From Flavobacteriaceae bacterium (GTDB taxonomy: Bacteria > Bacteroidota > Bacteroidia > Flavobacteriales > Flavobacteriaceae): a stretch of DNA of 64,000 nucleotides. The notes beneath the pieces are model-generated. The model searched no databases. It was not told the origin of the DNA and saw nothing but the letters and a program-made list of their open reading frames with translations. The translations under genes and the position numbers were made by a program. The stretch is from the NCBI GenBank assembly GCA_027081505.1, contig JALWKK010000102.1:1-64000 (forward strand), written 5' to 3'. Within the stretch, counting starts at the first letter, position 1, and each line of letters starts with the position of its first letter. This document shows, one piece after another, positions 1-8,248 of the stretch.

Positions 1-198
1 TTCTGTTCCTCTCAAATTAAATAGAGGTGGTATCCCCCAAAATGATAGAGCCTCATAAAATGCAGCAAGAAGGTCTTCCATTGATTCAAATGATTTAATA
101 TTATCATTTGAATCATAAATAATTTTATCTATCAGTTTATGATTTTTATAAATTAAATTCTTACGAGGATTTCTTAAAAAAAGATAAAGAAGGTTATT
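1..198 (-). CDS. possible partial ORF running off the left edge, unrecognised
   Basis: Reading the minus strand from 198 to the edge gives 66 codons without a stop, and the residues look protein-like (for example MEDLLAAFYEALSFWG and PPLFNLRG). The only in-frame ATG is at 81, so the gene either starts there (27 codons visible) or is a 5'-damaged remnant. It is not in the ORF track because it is short and cut. I do not recognise a family. It would be divergent from the amidohydrolase and exporter genes, so it may belong to the same locus, but that is a guess. Confidence 0.35.
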
Positions 199-270
199 TT
201 AACTTTGAATAATAAAAATGCGGTTGCCGAAAAGCTTAACAGAGTAGGCAAAAATTAAAAAAATGTAAAA

Positions 271-1566
271 ATGAAAAATTTTATTATCGGACTATTAGTT
301 TTAACAATACAAATCTCTTGTTCGCAAGAAAAAAAACAAATTTTTGAAGTGGATTACTTATTCACAAATGTTTCAATCGTGCCAATGAACACCAAAACCG
401 TTTTAAAAAATAAAAGTATTGCAATAAAAAACGGTAAAATTATTGAAATCGTAGATGCTGATGCCAAACAATTTAATAGCGTTGAACACACTATTAATGC
501 AAATGGAAAATTTATTTTACCGGCATTGTCTGATGCACATGTACACCTACCTAAAGATGAAAATGAACTTAAGAAATTACTGACATTACAATTAATTAAT
601 GGTGTTACAAAAATAAGATCTATGCGTGGAAATTGGAACCATATTGATTGGAAAGAAAAATATAATACCGTAAGCTCTATTTATCCAAAAATGTATTTGT
701 CATCGCCACCAATACACAGAAAACATCAATTTACAGTTTCCCAATTAGCCGAATTTGTAAAAAACGTTAAAGAAAAAAAGTTTGATTTTATTAAAATATT
801 AAGCATAAAAGATGAAGAACTTTTTAAAAAATTGGATAGTATTTGTAAGGTTAATGGTGTTGTTCTTGGCGGACATTTTCTAAAAAACATTACAGATAAA
901 ACACTATTTAACTCAAATTACACTTCTTTTGAACATCTTGGAGGTTTAACCAATATAGAACCAAAATTACTAGAAGACAGATTAAAAAACATTAAAGAAA
1001 AAAATATTTTTATTTGCCCGACTTTAAGTTGGTATAGCGTTGGTTCCGGTAGGTATTCTTACGAAGAATTACGCAACCGACCCGGTATGAAATTTATCTC
1101 ACAAAAAACAATTGATAATTGGATTGCCAATACTAAAAAATATAGAGAAAAGTTGGGAGATACAGCCTATAAAGAAGAAGTAGTAAATGAATTAAAAAAA
1201 TTGGAAGAAAAATACCAAGTCATAAAAAAGATGAACGAATTGGATATTAAAATGATATTAAGTCCGGATAGTTCTTCAAAATATATGGTTCCCGGTTTTG
1301 GAATGATTGGAGAAATGAGATTATTAAAAAATGCAGGATTAGACAATTATGATATACTTAAAATGACAACCGTAAACTTTGCAGAATTTTTTAACGGAAA
1401 TTACGGAACAATACAAACGGGTAAAAATGCAGATTTTTTAGTGTTGAATGATAATCCGTTAGACGATTTAGATGCCCTTAAAAATATAGAAGCCATTTTC
1501 TATAACAACAACTATCTATACAAAAATAAACTAACCAAATTATCTAAATCCATACTACCAAATTAA
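271..1566 (+). CDS. amidohydrolase-family lipoprotein
   Basis: This is a 431-residue metal-dependent amidohydrolase (imidazolonepropionase/prolidase-like group). The N-terminus is a lipoprotein signal with the lipobox ending at Cys17 (IQISC), so the protein should be membrane-anchored on the outer face. The metal-binding HxH lies in SDAHVHLP near residue 90. Further candidate ligands are His in GGHFL, His in FEHLGG, and Asp in LSPDSS near residue 335. The C-terminus has the usual family ending GTIQTGKNADFLVL. The substrate cannot be told from sequence; relatives cleave cyclic amides or Xaa-Pro dipeptides. It ends 10 nt before the peptidase-ABC exporter and is probably co-transcribed with it, so a role in peptide processing is possible but inferred. 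Confidence 0.85.
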   Translation: MKNFIIGLLVLTIQISCSQEKKQIFEVDYLFTNVSIVPMNTKTVLKNKSIAIKNGKIIEIVDADAKQFNSVEHTINANGKFILPALSDAHVHLPKDENELKKLLTLQLINGVTKIRSMRGNWNHIDWKEKYNTVSSIYPKMYLSSPPIHRKHQFTVSQLAEFVKNVKEKKFDFIKILSIKDEELFKKLDSICKVNGVVLGGHFLKNITDKTLFNSNYTSFEHLGGLTNIEPKLLEDRLKNIKEKNIFICPTLSWYSVGSGRYSYEELRNRPGMKFISQKTIDNWIANTKKYREKLGDTAYKEEVVNELKKLEEKYQVIKKMNELDIKMILSPDSSSKYMVPGFGMIGEMRLLKNAGLDNYDILKMTTVNFAEFFNGNYGTIQTGKNADFLVLNDNPLDDLDALKNIEAIFYNNNYLYKNKLTKLSKSILPN

Positions 1567-1576
1567 TTTTTCTTAA

Positions 1577-3769
1577 ATGGCAAAAAAAAAATTCCCGTTT
1601 TTTAGGCAGTTGGATTATCGAGATTGTGGTCCTACCTGCTTGAGAATGGTAGCTAAATTTCACGGCAAAAATTTTTCAAGGGAATTTTTAAGAGACAAGG
1701 CAAGTATTACTCGTCAAGGTGTTACTATGGCAGGTATAGCAGATGCTGCCGAAATTATCGAGATGCGTACACTTGGTATGCGCATAAATTTAGAAAGTTT
1801 AGTTACCGAAGCACCAACTCCTTTTATAGTTCCTTGGCGACAAAAGCATTTTGTGGTTGTTTACAAAACAAGTAAAACAAAAATATATGTTGCAGATCCC
1901 GCTCAGGGCTTATTAGAATATTCACACAAAGATTTTGCAAAAGCATGGACTAATACAAGCGATGGCAATGGTTTTGTTTTGTTGTTAGAACCAAATACAA
2001 AATTCTATAGTTTGGAGGAGGACACATCAAAAACAAAAGGTTTTTCTTTTTTATTACCTTATGCCAGACCTTATAAAAAATTAATTTATCAACTCTTTAT
2101 CGGTTTATTGGTTGGTACGGCAATACAATTTATGTTGCCTTTTTTAATGCAATCAATAGTAGATGTTGGTGTGAATACGCAAAACATACCATTTATTTAT
2201 ATTATACTTATTGCTCAATTAGTATTATTTGCATCACAAACTATTGTACAAATATTTAGAGAATGGTTGTTGCTACATATTACAAGTAGGTTTCATATAA
2301 AAATGATTTCAGACTTTTTATATAAAATGTTAAAACTACCTATGTCCTTTTTTGAAACTAGAAATACAGGTGAGCATTTACAACGAATACAAGACCATAA
2401 TAGAATACAAAATTTTGTATCATCATCTACTTTTAGTATGATATACTCTATAGTAATATTTGTAGTTTTTAATTTTGTTTTAGCATTTTATAACCTCACA
2501 ATATTTTTTGTTTTTATTATTGGTGCAACTCTTTATGTTGGCTGGACATTTTTCTTTTTAAAACGTAGAGCAGAATTAGATTTTAAACGTTTTGATGAAT
2601 TATCAGACAGCCAAACCTCGCTTGTTCAAATAATTAATGGTGTTAAGGAAATAAAGATTAATAATTCACAAAGAAAAAATCGGTGGAAATGGGAACAAAT
2701 ACAGATAAGCCTTTTTAAAACATCGATTAGTTCTTTAAAATTAGCACAATATCAATCAATTGGTTCAAGTTCAATTAATCAATTAAAGGATATTACCATC
2801 ACTTTTTTATCGGCAACAGCTGTTGTACAAGGAAATATTACTTTGGGTATGATGCTTTCAATACAATATATTGTTGGTCAATTAAATTTACCCTTGGGTA
2901 ACTTTATAGGTTTTATACAAGTTTGGCAAGATGCAAAAATTAGTTTAGAACGACTTTGGCAAGTACATTCTAAAGAGGATGAAGACGCAACAAAAGATAA
3001 AAAAGTAAAAGAGTTACCAAATAATAAAGATATTATCATAAAAGATTTATTCTTCAGGTATGGCGGAAAATCAACTCCTTTTGTGTTGAAAAATATTAAC
3101 TGTATCATTCCACAAGGGAAAACTACAGCTATAGTTGGAGCAAGTGGTAGTGGTAAAACAACCTTATTAAAATTACTCTTAAAATTTAATGAGCCTACAA
3201 AAGGGATTATTAAAATAGGCGACGATGATTTAAAAAATATACATAACGATTTTTGGCGAAAAAATTGTGGAGCAGTAATGCAAGATACTTTTATCTTTAA
3301 TGATACCATTGCAGGTAATATATCTGAATCTGAACAAAACGAAATAATTGACAGAGAAAAATTAAAAGTCGCTTCATTTATTTCTAATATCGATCCATTT
3401 ATACAAAAATTACCAAATAAGTACAATACAGAGTTAGGAACTTCCGGTATTCGTTTAAGTGGTGGACAAGAACAACGCATTATGATTGCCAGAGCTGTTT
3501 ATAAAAATCCGTTTTTTGTTTTTTTTGACGAAGCAACAAGTGCTTTAGATGCTAATAATGAAAAGGTTATTATGGAAAATCTAAATGAGTTTATAAAAAA
3601 CAGAACAACGATTATTGTAGCTCATCGTTTAAGTACAGTAAAGAACGCAGACAATATTATTGTTTTAGAAAACGGCGAAATTGTTGAGCAAGGAAATCAT
3701 GAACAATTAACCGTAAAAAAAGGCAAATATTATGAGTTGGTTAAAAATCAATTAGAATTGGGCAATTAA
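1577..3769 (+). CDS. C39 peptidase-containing ABC exporter (bacteriocin/RiPP type)
   Basis: This 730-residue protein has the full three-part layout of peptidase-containing ABC transporters. The N-terminal C39 cysteine peptidase has catalytic Cys17 in RDCGPTCL, His91 in WRQKHFVVV and Asp107 in VADPAQG. The exporter membrane domain covers roughly residues 160-450. The nucleotide-binding domain has a Walker A (GASGSGKTT, about residue 520), signature LSGGQEQR, Walker B with FFDEATSALD, and the switch His in VAHRLS. Family members cut a double-glycine leader from a peptide and export the core through the inner membrane. All catalytic residues are present, so it should be active. The HlyD partner follows after 1 nt. 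No precursor peptide is visible in the window, so the substrate is unknown and may lie to the left. Confidence 0.95.
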   Translation: MAKKKFPFFRQLDYRDCGPTCLRMVAKFHGKNFSREFLRDKASITRQGVTMAGIADAAEIIEMRTLGMRINLESLVTEAPTPFIVPWRQKHFVVVYKTSKTKIYVADPAQGLLEYSHKDFAKAWTNTSDGNGFVLLLEPNTKFYSLEEDTSKTKGFSFLLPYARPYKKLIYQLFIGLLVGTAIQFMLPFLMQSIVDVGVNTQNIPFIYIILIAQLVLFASQTIVQIFREWLLLHITSRFHIKMISDFLYKMLKLPMSFFETRNTGEHLQRIQDHNRIQNFVSSSTFSMIYSIVIFVVFNFVLAFYNLTIFFVFIIGATLYVGWTFFFLKRRAELDFKRFDELSDSQTSLVQIINGVKEIKINNSQRKNRWKWEQIQISLFKTSISSLKLAQYQSIGSSSINQLKDITITFLSATAVVQGNITLGMMLSIQYIVGQLNLPLGNFIGFIQVWQDAKISLERLWQVHSKEDEDATKDKKVKELPNNKDIIIKDLFFRYGGKSTPFVLKNINCIIPQGKTTAIVGASGSGKTTLLKLLLKFNEPTKGIIKIGDDDLKNIHNDFWRKNCGAVMQDTFIFNDTIAGNISESEQNEIIDREKLKVASFISNIDPFIQKLPNKYNTELGTSGIRLSGGQEQRIMIARAVYKNPFFVFFDEATSALDANNEKVIMENLNEFIKNRTTIIVAHRLSTVKNADNIIVLENGEIVEQGNHEQLTVKKGKYYELVKNQLELGN

Positions 3770-3770
3770 T

Positions 3771-5066
3771 ATGAAAGAAGAAACACTAGAAGAACTAACT
3801 ATTTATAGTGAAGGTGTTAGAGATGTGCTTTCAGAGCCACCAAAATCAATTTTTAGATGGGGAAATACTATTTTATTAGTGTTTATTGGTTGTATATTTT
3901 TTCTGACTTGGTTAATAAAATATCCCGATATTGTTACTGCACAAGCAGTTTTAACTACAGAAATCCCACCTCAAAAAGAGTATGCAAGAGTAACAGGTAA
4001 AATAGATTCTTTATTTGTTAAAAATTACCAAAATGTAAAACCGAATACACCTTTGGCTCTTATTGAAAATACAGCAAACTTTAAAGATGTTTTATTTCTA
4101 AAGTCTATTTTAGATACTTTAAAAGTAAACCAATCGTCTTTTTACTTTCCATTGGACAGTTTACCTATGCTTTTCTTGGGAGATATTGAAAACGAATTTT
4201 CATTATTTGAAAATAATTACATTCAATATGATTTAAATAAAAAATCACAATCTTTTTTAAACAATGACTTAACAAATAAATATGCTTTATCTCAATTAAG
4301 GTACCGATTACAAACACTAAAAAATCAAAAAGAATTAAATGAAGAAGAGTTATTATTTAAACGTAAAGATTTAGAAAGAACAGAAACATTGTATAACAAA
4401 GGTGTTATTTCTGCTCAAGAATACGAAAATAAGAAGCTGGAATATCTACAAGCTGAAAGGAGTTATAAGAATATGAATGTATCAATATCTCAAATAAAAG
4501 AGAATATCAGTAGTACAAGCAACTTAAAAAAACAGACATCTATAGAAAACACAAGAAATGAAATTAATCTTCTTAAAAATGTGATACAGTCTTTAGATAA
4601 ATTAAGAACAGCAATAAAAGACTGGGAATCAAAATATTTGTTTAAATCTAACATTGAAGGAGAAGTTTCATTTATGAAAATATGGAATAAAAACCAAACC
4701 ATTAACAGTGGAGATTTTGTGTTTACGATAATTCCAAAGAATCATTCATCTTACATCTGTAAAGTTCGAGCACCGGCTTTAAACTCAGGTAAAGTAAAAA
4801 TAGGACAGGATGTAAATATAAAATTAAGTAATTATCCGAATAATGAATACGGAGTACTAAAAGGAAAAGTAAAAGACATTTCACTTGTTCCGAATGAAGA
4901 AGGTTTATATCTAATAGATGTTTCTTTACCCAAAAAGCTAGTAACAACGTACAATAAGGAAATTGAGTTTAAACAAGAAATGCAAGGAGTTGCAGAAATA
5001 ATTACCGAAGATTTAAGATTAATAGACAGGGTGTTTTATCAATTTAAAGAAATATTAAACAAGTAG
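3771..5066 (+). CDS. HlyD-family periplasmic adaptor of the exporter
   Basis: A 431-residue membrane-fusion protein. A short cytoplasmic N-terminus leads into one membrane helix (about residues 28-48, TILLVFIGCIFFLTWLI). A biotinyl-lipoyl-like half follows (ARVTGKIDSLFVKNYQNV), then a long helical hairpin (about 150-280), and the second half and beta-barrel domain. It bridges the inner-membrane exporter and an outer-membrane channel. The ATG lies 1 nt after the exporter stop, indicating translational coupling. The third component, a TolC-like channel, is not in the window. Confidence 0.93.
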   Translation: MKEETLEELTIYSEGVRDVLSEPPKSIFRWGNTILLVFIGCIFFLTWLIKYPDIVTAQAVLTTEIPPQKEYARVTGKIDSLFVKNYQNVKPNTPLALIENTANFKDVLFLKSILDTLKVNQSSFYFPLDSLPMLFLGDIENEFSLFENNYIQYDLNKKSQSFLNNDLTNKYALSQLRYRLQTLKNQKELNEEELLFKRKDLERTETLYNKGVISAQEYENKKLEYLQAERSYKNMNVSISQIKENISSTSNLKKQTSIENTRNEINLLKNVIQSLDKLRTAIKDWESKYLFKSNIEGEVSFMKIWNKNQTINSGDFVFTIIPKNHSSYICKVRAPALNSGKVKIGQDVNIKLSNYPNNEYGVLKGKVKDISLVPNEEGLYLIDVSLPKKLVTTYNKEIEFKQEMQGVAEIITEDLRLIDRVFYQFKEILNK

Positions 5067-5126
5067 TTTCAGATGCTTATGTACCACTATATTTTATCTG
5101 CAAAGAAGATGACACTAACTTATCAA

Positions 5127-5185
5127 GCAAATACCATAAGCGATACCTTCGGTATCTTACTTATTTAATTTCCTTTGCTTAACAA
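5127..5185. repeat. 59-bp repeat, copy 1, with internal hairpin
   Basis: The copy starts at GCAAATACCATAAGC and ends at TTGCTTAACAA. It matches the copy 100 bp downstream with two mismatches. It contains the hairpin GATACC-TTC-GGTATC. One mismatch removes an outer base pair that copy 2 has. Confidence 0.9.
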
Positions 5186-5192
5186 TGAGTTA

Positions 5193-5213
5193 GGATTTAG
5201 ATAATCCTAATTA
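5193..5213. repeat. hairpin between the two repeat copies
   Basis: TTAGGATT and AATCCTAA form a perfect 8-bp stem around a 5-nt loop. It lies in the 41-nt spacer between the two 59-bp repeats. There is no T-tract, so it is not clearly a terminator. Confidence 0.6.
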
Positions 5214-5226
5214 CATCGCATTGTTT

Positions 5227-5285
5227 GCAAATACCATAAGCGATACCTTCGGTATCTTGCTTATTTATTTTCCTTTGCTTAACAA
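5227..5285. repeat. 59-bp repeat, copy 2, with internal hairpin
   Basis: This is the second copy of the 59-bp unit. Its stem can extend to TAAGC+GATACC / GGTATC+(TT bulge)+GCTTA. It differs from copy 1 at two positions, one of which restores pairing in the outer stem. Confidence 0.9.
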
Positions 5286-5312
5286 AACAAGTTTTGTACG
5301 CTTGTAAAATAA

Positions 5313-5338
5313 ATAAGCGATGCTTTCACATCGCTTAT
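5313..5338 (-). terminator. 10-bp hairpin just downstream of tRNA-Pro
   Basis: ATAAGCGATG and CATCGCTTAT pair perfectly around the loop CTTTCA. On the minus strand it lies 9 nt after the tRNA-Pro 3' end and is followed by a T-rich stretch, so it probably ends the tRNA transcript. Its arms resemble the outer stem of the 59-bp repeats (TAAGCGAT). Confidence 0.6.
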
Positions 5339-5346
5339 CGTGCTTG

Positions 5347-5420
5347 TCGGGATGACAGGATTTGAACCTGCGACCCTACGCCCCCCAGACGTATACGCTA
5401 CCAGACTGCGCCACATCCCG
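5347..5420 (-). tRNA. tRNA-Pro (anticodon GGG)
   Basis: A complete 74-nt cloverleaf reads from 5420 to 5347. The 7-bp acceptor stem is CGGGATG/CATCCCG. The D arm is present, the T arm contains GGTTCAAATCC, and the anticodon arm is TACGT-CTGGGGG-GCGTA. The loop puts GGG at positions 34-36, which reads CCC/CCU proline codons. CCA is not encoded. The discriminator base is A. Confidence 0.96.
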
Positions 5421-5502
5421 AAAAATGCTCGGCAAAAATAACTATTAATTACGGTTGGAGCAAACAATTTTTTTAGTTTTTAAAAAGGAATTGAAATTAA
5501 AA

Positions 5503-5532
5503 AAAATCCCGAAATAGTTATCGGGATTTTTT
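5503..5532 (-). terminator. intrinsic terminator of the FadL-type porin gene
   Basis: On the minus strand the stem AAATCCCGA / TCGGGATTT is followed by a run of T. It lies directly after the porin gene stop. The opposite strand also has several T, so it may act in both directions. Confidence 0.85.
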
Positions 5533-5547
5533 ACTTAACAATAGTTT

Positions 5548-7071
5548 TTACAGGTTATAACCCAATGTGAGAACAAAGGTGTTTGTGTTAGAATCTATTG
5601 TCGCTGCAGAAGTCAAACCAACGTTGTATAACTGCTGGTTACGAGATTGAGACAATTTGGAATAAGATAAATCTAAAGAAATTGTTCCAAAATCATAGCC
5701 CAATCCTGTCGATAAAACGGTGGTATTACCCAAGATATCGGTATTTTTATAAGGACTTTCTTCAAACCTAAATCCGCCTCTAAAACTCCATCGCTCATAT
5801 TTGTATTCTCCGCCTACACGTACAGTAGAAGCAGCTTGAAGAGTATTGTTTATAAGTGTATTTTGGACAGCAAAATAACTATCGGTTTGAGGAGTAAATT
5901 TGATATTGGAATAATCTTTATATTCGTAGTCAACGGTTATAAAACCTTGTGTTCCGAAAACATAGGCTATTCCGGCTCCAATTTTCCCCGGTGTTTGTAA
6001 TCTATAATCATAAAAAACATTGACAGTTCTCGGATTGATGGCTAAAAACTCTGTATTGGTCCCGTTTATTCTTTCGGTTTCCAAAAACTGAGTGGTTTCT
6101 TCACTTATAGTTAACCAAGTTGGAGTGGTATAAGTAGCGCTTACTCTAAACTCGGGAGTTATTTTGGCAATAATTCCGGCTTGAGCCGAAAATCCATTAC
6201 CTATAACTTGCAAAGTGTTTTCAAACCCAACATAGTTTACGGTGCTTCCGGCGTTATTATTACTTTCTCTTAAAAAAGAAAATTGTGAATAATCAATACT
6301 GTGCGAGTTTAAGTTTATTCCAAAATAGTATTTCTTTTTGTATTGTGTTGCAATGTTAAAAGTATATTTTGCGTTAAAACCACGTGTGATATAACTGTAC
6401 TCTTGGTTAAAAGTACCGTTTGCAATATTTGAAGTATATATGCTATTATCCGGGTTGTCGGGTTCAACAGGATCAAAGATAAACCCTTGATAACCCAAAA
6501 ATGCATTTTGCTCGTTGGTGCCATAGTTTTCTCCGAGATAACTGTATAGACTTTGTATTGTTTCACCTCCTTGTAATTGAAGTAAATTTAACGGAACTCC
6601 TTGTGCTTTTTGCACAAAGAAATTTCCAATAGAACTATTGCCGATACCTTTGACAAAAAGGTCTTGATCAAAATCTTGAGTAGTAAGGTAGTTGAGTCCA
6701 ATAGTTATTTTATCCCAATCCGAATTTTGTTTTTGTGTGTTAAAGACAAATACAAAACCGGCTTGATTAAAATTGGCGTTGGTGTTATTTACATTGCTTT
6801 GAGTATTGAAATAAGAAGCGGTATTTTTTGTGTTATTTACATCAAATGATATAGAAGAACCGTTTTTTAAAAATACTGCACTGCCTGCCGGGTTTATTGC
6901 TATTGCAGACAGGTCACCTCCAAGGCTACCAAAAGCACCTCCCGTTGCATTAAAACGAGCGGTTCCGATAACGCTTTCGGTGCTGTATCGTAGTGCATCT
7001 GTGATGTCCTGAGCGTTGCTTTTTGGCACAATCATGCCCAAGATGAGTAAGAAAATATATATTCTTTTCAT
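5548..7071 (-). CDS. OmpP1/FadL/TodX-family outer-membrane porin
   Basis: This is a 507-residue outer-membrane beta-barrel protein with a signal peptide (MKRIYIFLLILGMIVPKSNAQ). The FadL-family N-terminal hatch region is clear: ALRYSTESVIGTARFNATGG followed by GSLGGDLSAIAINPAG. The barrel strands alternate polar and aromatic residues and the chain ends in a hydrophobic strand (FVLTLGYNL). Family members admit hydrophobic substrates such as long-chain fatty acids; the actual substrate here is unknown. The Trp/Gly-rich lipoprotein gene is just upstream on the same strand (36 nt), so the two are probably co-transcribed. Confidence 0.9.
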   Translation of the reverse strand: MKRIYIFLLILGMIVPKSNAQDITDALRYSTESVIGTARFNATGGAFGSLGGDLSAIAINPAGSAVFLKNGSSISFDVNNTKNTASYFNTQSNVNNTNANFNQAGFVFVFNTQKQNSDWDKITIGLNYLTTQDFDQDLFVKGIGNSSIGNFFVQKAQGVPLNLLQLQGGETIQSLYSYLGENYGTNEQNAFLGYQGFIFDPVEPDNPDNSIYTSNIANGTFNQEYSYITRGFNAKYTFNIATQYKKKYYFGINLNSHSIDYSQFSFLRESNNNAGSTVNYVGFENTLQVIGNGFSAQAGIIAKITPEFRVSATYTTPTWLTISEETTQFLETERINGTNTEFLAINPRTVNVFYDYRLQTPGKIGAGIAYVFGTQGFITVDYEYKDYSNIKFTPQTDSYFAVQNTLINNTLQAASTVRVGGEYKYERWSFRGGFRFEESPYKNTDILGNTTVLSTGLGYDFGTISLDLSYSKLSQSRNQQLYNVGLTSAATIDSNTNTFVLTLGYNL

Positions 7072-7107
7072 TTATAAGAGTCTAAAATGTTAATGTAATT
7101 GTTTGAT

Positions 7108-8145
7108 TTAATGCCTTCCGCGACCGCCACCTCTTGAGCCACCGCCTCTAAAGCCGCCACCTCGTGATGCACCTCCTCTGAAACTTCCCGAACGAGAACC
7201 TCCTCTAAAACTTCCGGAACGAGAACGGGAGTGATTTCGGTTAATACGGTTTCCACGATTAGATGAGCCGGGTCTTCCTCTGTTTACTGTTGTGTTAGAG
7301 GGTCTTCCTCTGTTAACCGTACCGTTGGAAGATCTTCCTCTGTTTATTCTTGAATTATCTCTTGAAAAAGTACCACGATTTCCTCTACGAACCGATTCAT
7401 TTCTAGAATAATTTCCACGATAGTTTCCTCTTGAAGCGGTTGTTCTGCCTCGTGTATTGCTACGGTAGGCTGTTCGGTTTCCGTAAAAACTTGCATTTCT
7501 TCTTCCTCTATGAAAGGCAAATCCGTTATTATAATGGAGTGGGGCATTCCAACCCCAGTTGTGCCAGCCACCATACCAACCGCCACACCAGCCATTGTAT
7601 ATCCAAGGGTTAAAAAAACCCCAATTGTTCCATCCCCAGTTATTCCAACCAAAACCCCAATAAGGATTTCCCCATCCCCAATTATTCCAACCGAAGCCCC
7701 AATAAGGATTTCCCCATCCCCAGTTGTTCCAACCGCCGGTGTAGATATTAATATCTACTGTTTCTGTGTTGTTACCCCAAGCACCATAACCGTATTCATC
7801 ATCATAGGTTTTTTCTTCTATGATAATATTTCCGTCTTCATCTGTTGTCTCGACTGTTTTATAAGCATCTATATCGGTAAAAATAGCACTTTTGTTATCA
7901 TCTTTTAAGACATCTTTAAAAGTCAACTCTTTAGACCTAAAGTATTCTTTATAATAACTTGATTTATCTTTATTGGTATCATTATTATTTTCAGAAGGAA
8001 TTTCCGAGCGAGTTTCAGAAACGTATATACCGTCTGATGTTGTGTAGTTGCTTTTTGTGCTTGCACAGGAGCTTAGCAATAGTGCTATAACACCTATAAG
8101 CAAAACCAATGATGTTTTTTTAATATTTTTTGAAAAGGTTTTCAT
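7108..8145 (-). CDS. low-complexity lipoprotein, Trp-Asn-Gly repeats and Arg-Gly-rich tail
   Basis: A 345-residue predicted lipoprotein with signal and lipobox LLLSSC (Cys27). An acidic segment of about 100 residues follows. Next is a Trp/Asn/Gly/Tyr tract built on the unit WNNWGWGNPYWGFG, then NRGRPSNTTV-type repeats. The C-terminus is very basic and Gly-rich, with RGG motifs (GSFRGG, GGGFRGGG) ending in GRGRH. I know similar low-complexity lipoproteins from Flavobacteriia but no defined function. The strongly basic tail would face the periplasm or cell surface, where it could bind polyanions such as LPS, polysaccharide or extracellular nucleic acid; that is inference. The gene is the first of a pair with the FadL porin. 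Confidence 0.8.
   Translation of the reverse strand: MKTFSKNIKKTSLVLLIGVIALLLSSCASTKSNYTTSDGIYVSETRSEIPSENNNDTNKDKSSYYKEYFRSKELTFKDVLKDDNKSAIFTDIDAYKTVETTDEDGNIIIEEKTYDDEYGYGAWGNNTETVDINIYTGGWNNWGWGNPYWGFGWNNWGWGNPYWGFGWNNWGWNNWGFFNPWIYNGWCGGWYGGWHNWGWNAPLHYNNGFAFHRGRRNASFYGNRTAYRSNTRGRTTASRGNYRGNYSRNESVRRGNRGTFSRDNSRINRGRSSNGTVNRGRPSNTTVNRGRPGSSNRGNRINRNHSRSRSGSFRGGSRSGSFRGGASRGGGFRGGGSRGGGRGRH
7655..7738. repeat. 42-bp tandem repeat inside the lipoprotein gene
   Basis: Two near-identical 42-bp units (starting CCCCAATAAGGATTTCCCC) encode the 14-residue Trp/Gly repeat. A shorter degenerate unit adjoins on the left. The in-frame unit length means slippage would change copy number without a frameshift. 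Confidence 0.85.
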
Positions 8146-8248
8146 AACAACGGCATTTTAATTGTTGAACAGTATAAAAATAGTTAGTTTTGCCGAAACA
8201 AAATCTATTTAACCTAAAATACACAATATTTGTGCCAAACCCAAGACT

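Larger units (their letters stand above)
5067..5346. other. non-coding stretch after the exporter operon, filled with palindromic repeats
   Basis: The interval between the HlyD gene and tRNA-Pro holds two copies of a 59-bp direct repeat offset by exactly 100 bp, plus hairpins. I see no gene in it. The hairpins may end the exporter operon on the plus strand and the tRNA transcript on the minus strand. Confidence 0.8.

Noticed and set aside
2878-3480. 200-codon minus-strand ORF inside the ABC exporter gene
   Set aside because: It is an antisense shadow of the nucleotide-binding domain region with Cys/Ser/Pro-rich composition and no family motifs.
5279-5467. 62-codon ORF across tRNA-Pro
   Set aside because: It reads through the tRNA gene and its flanks; the RNA gene explains the sequence.
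7344-7908. Several 60-132-codon ORFs within the Trp/Gly-rich lipoprotein gene
   Set aside because: They arise from the low-complexity repeats in other frames; only the minus-strand 345-codon frame has a signal peptide and lipobox.
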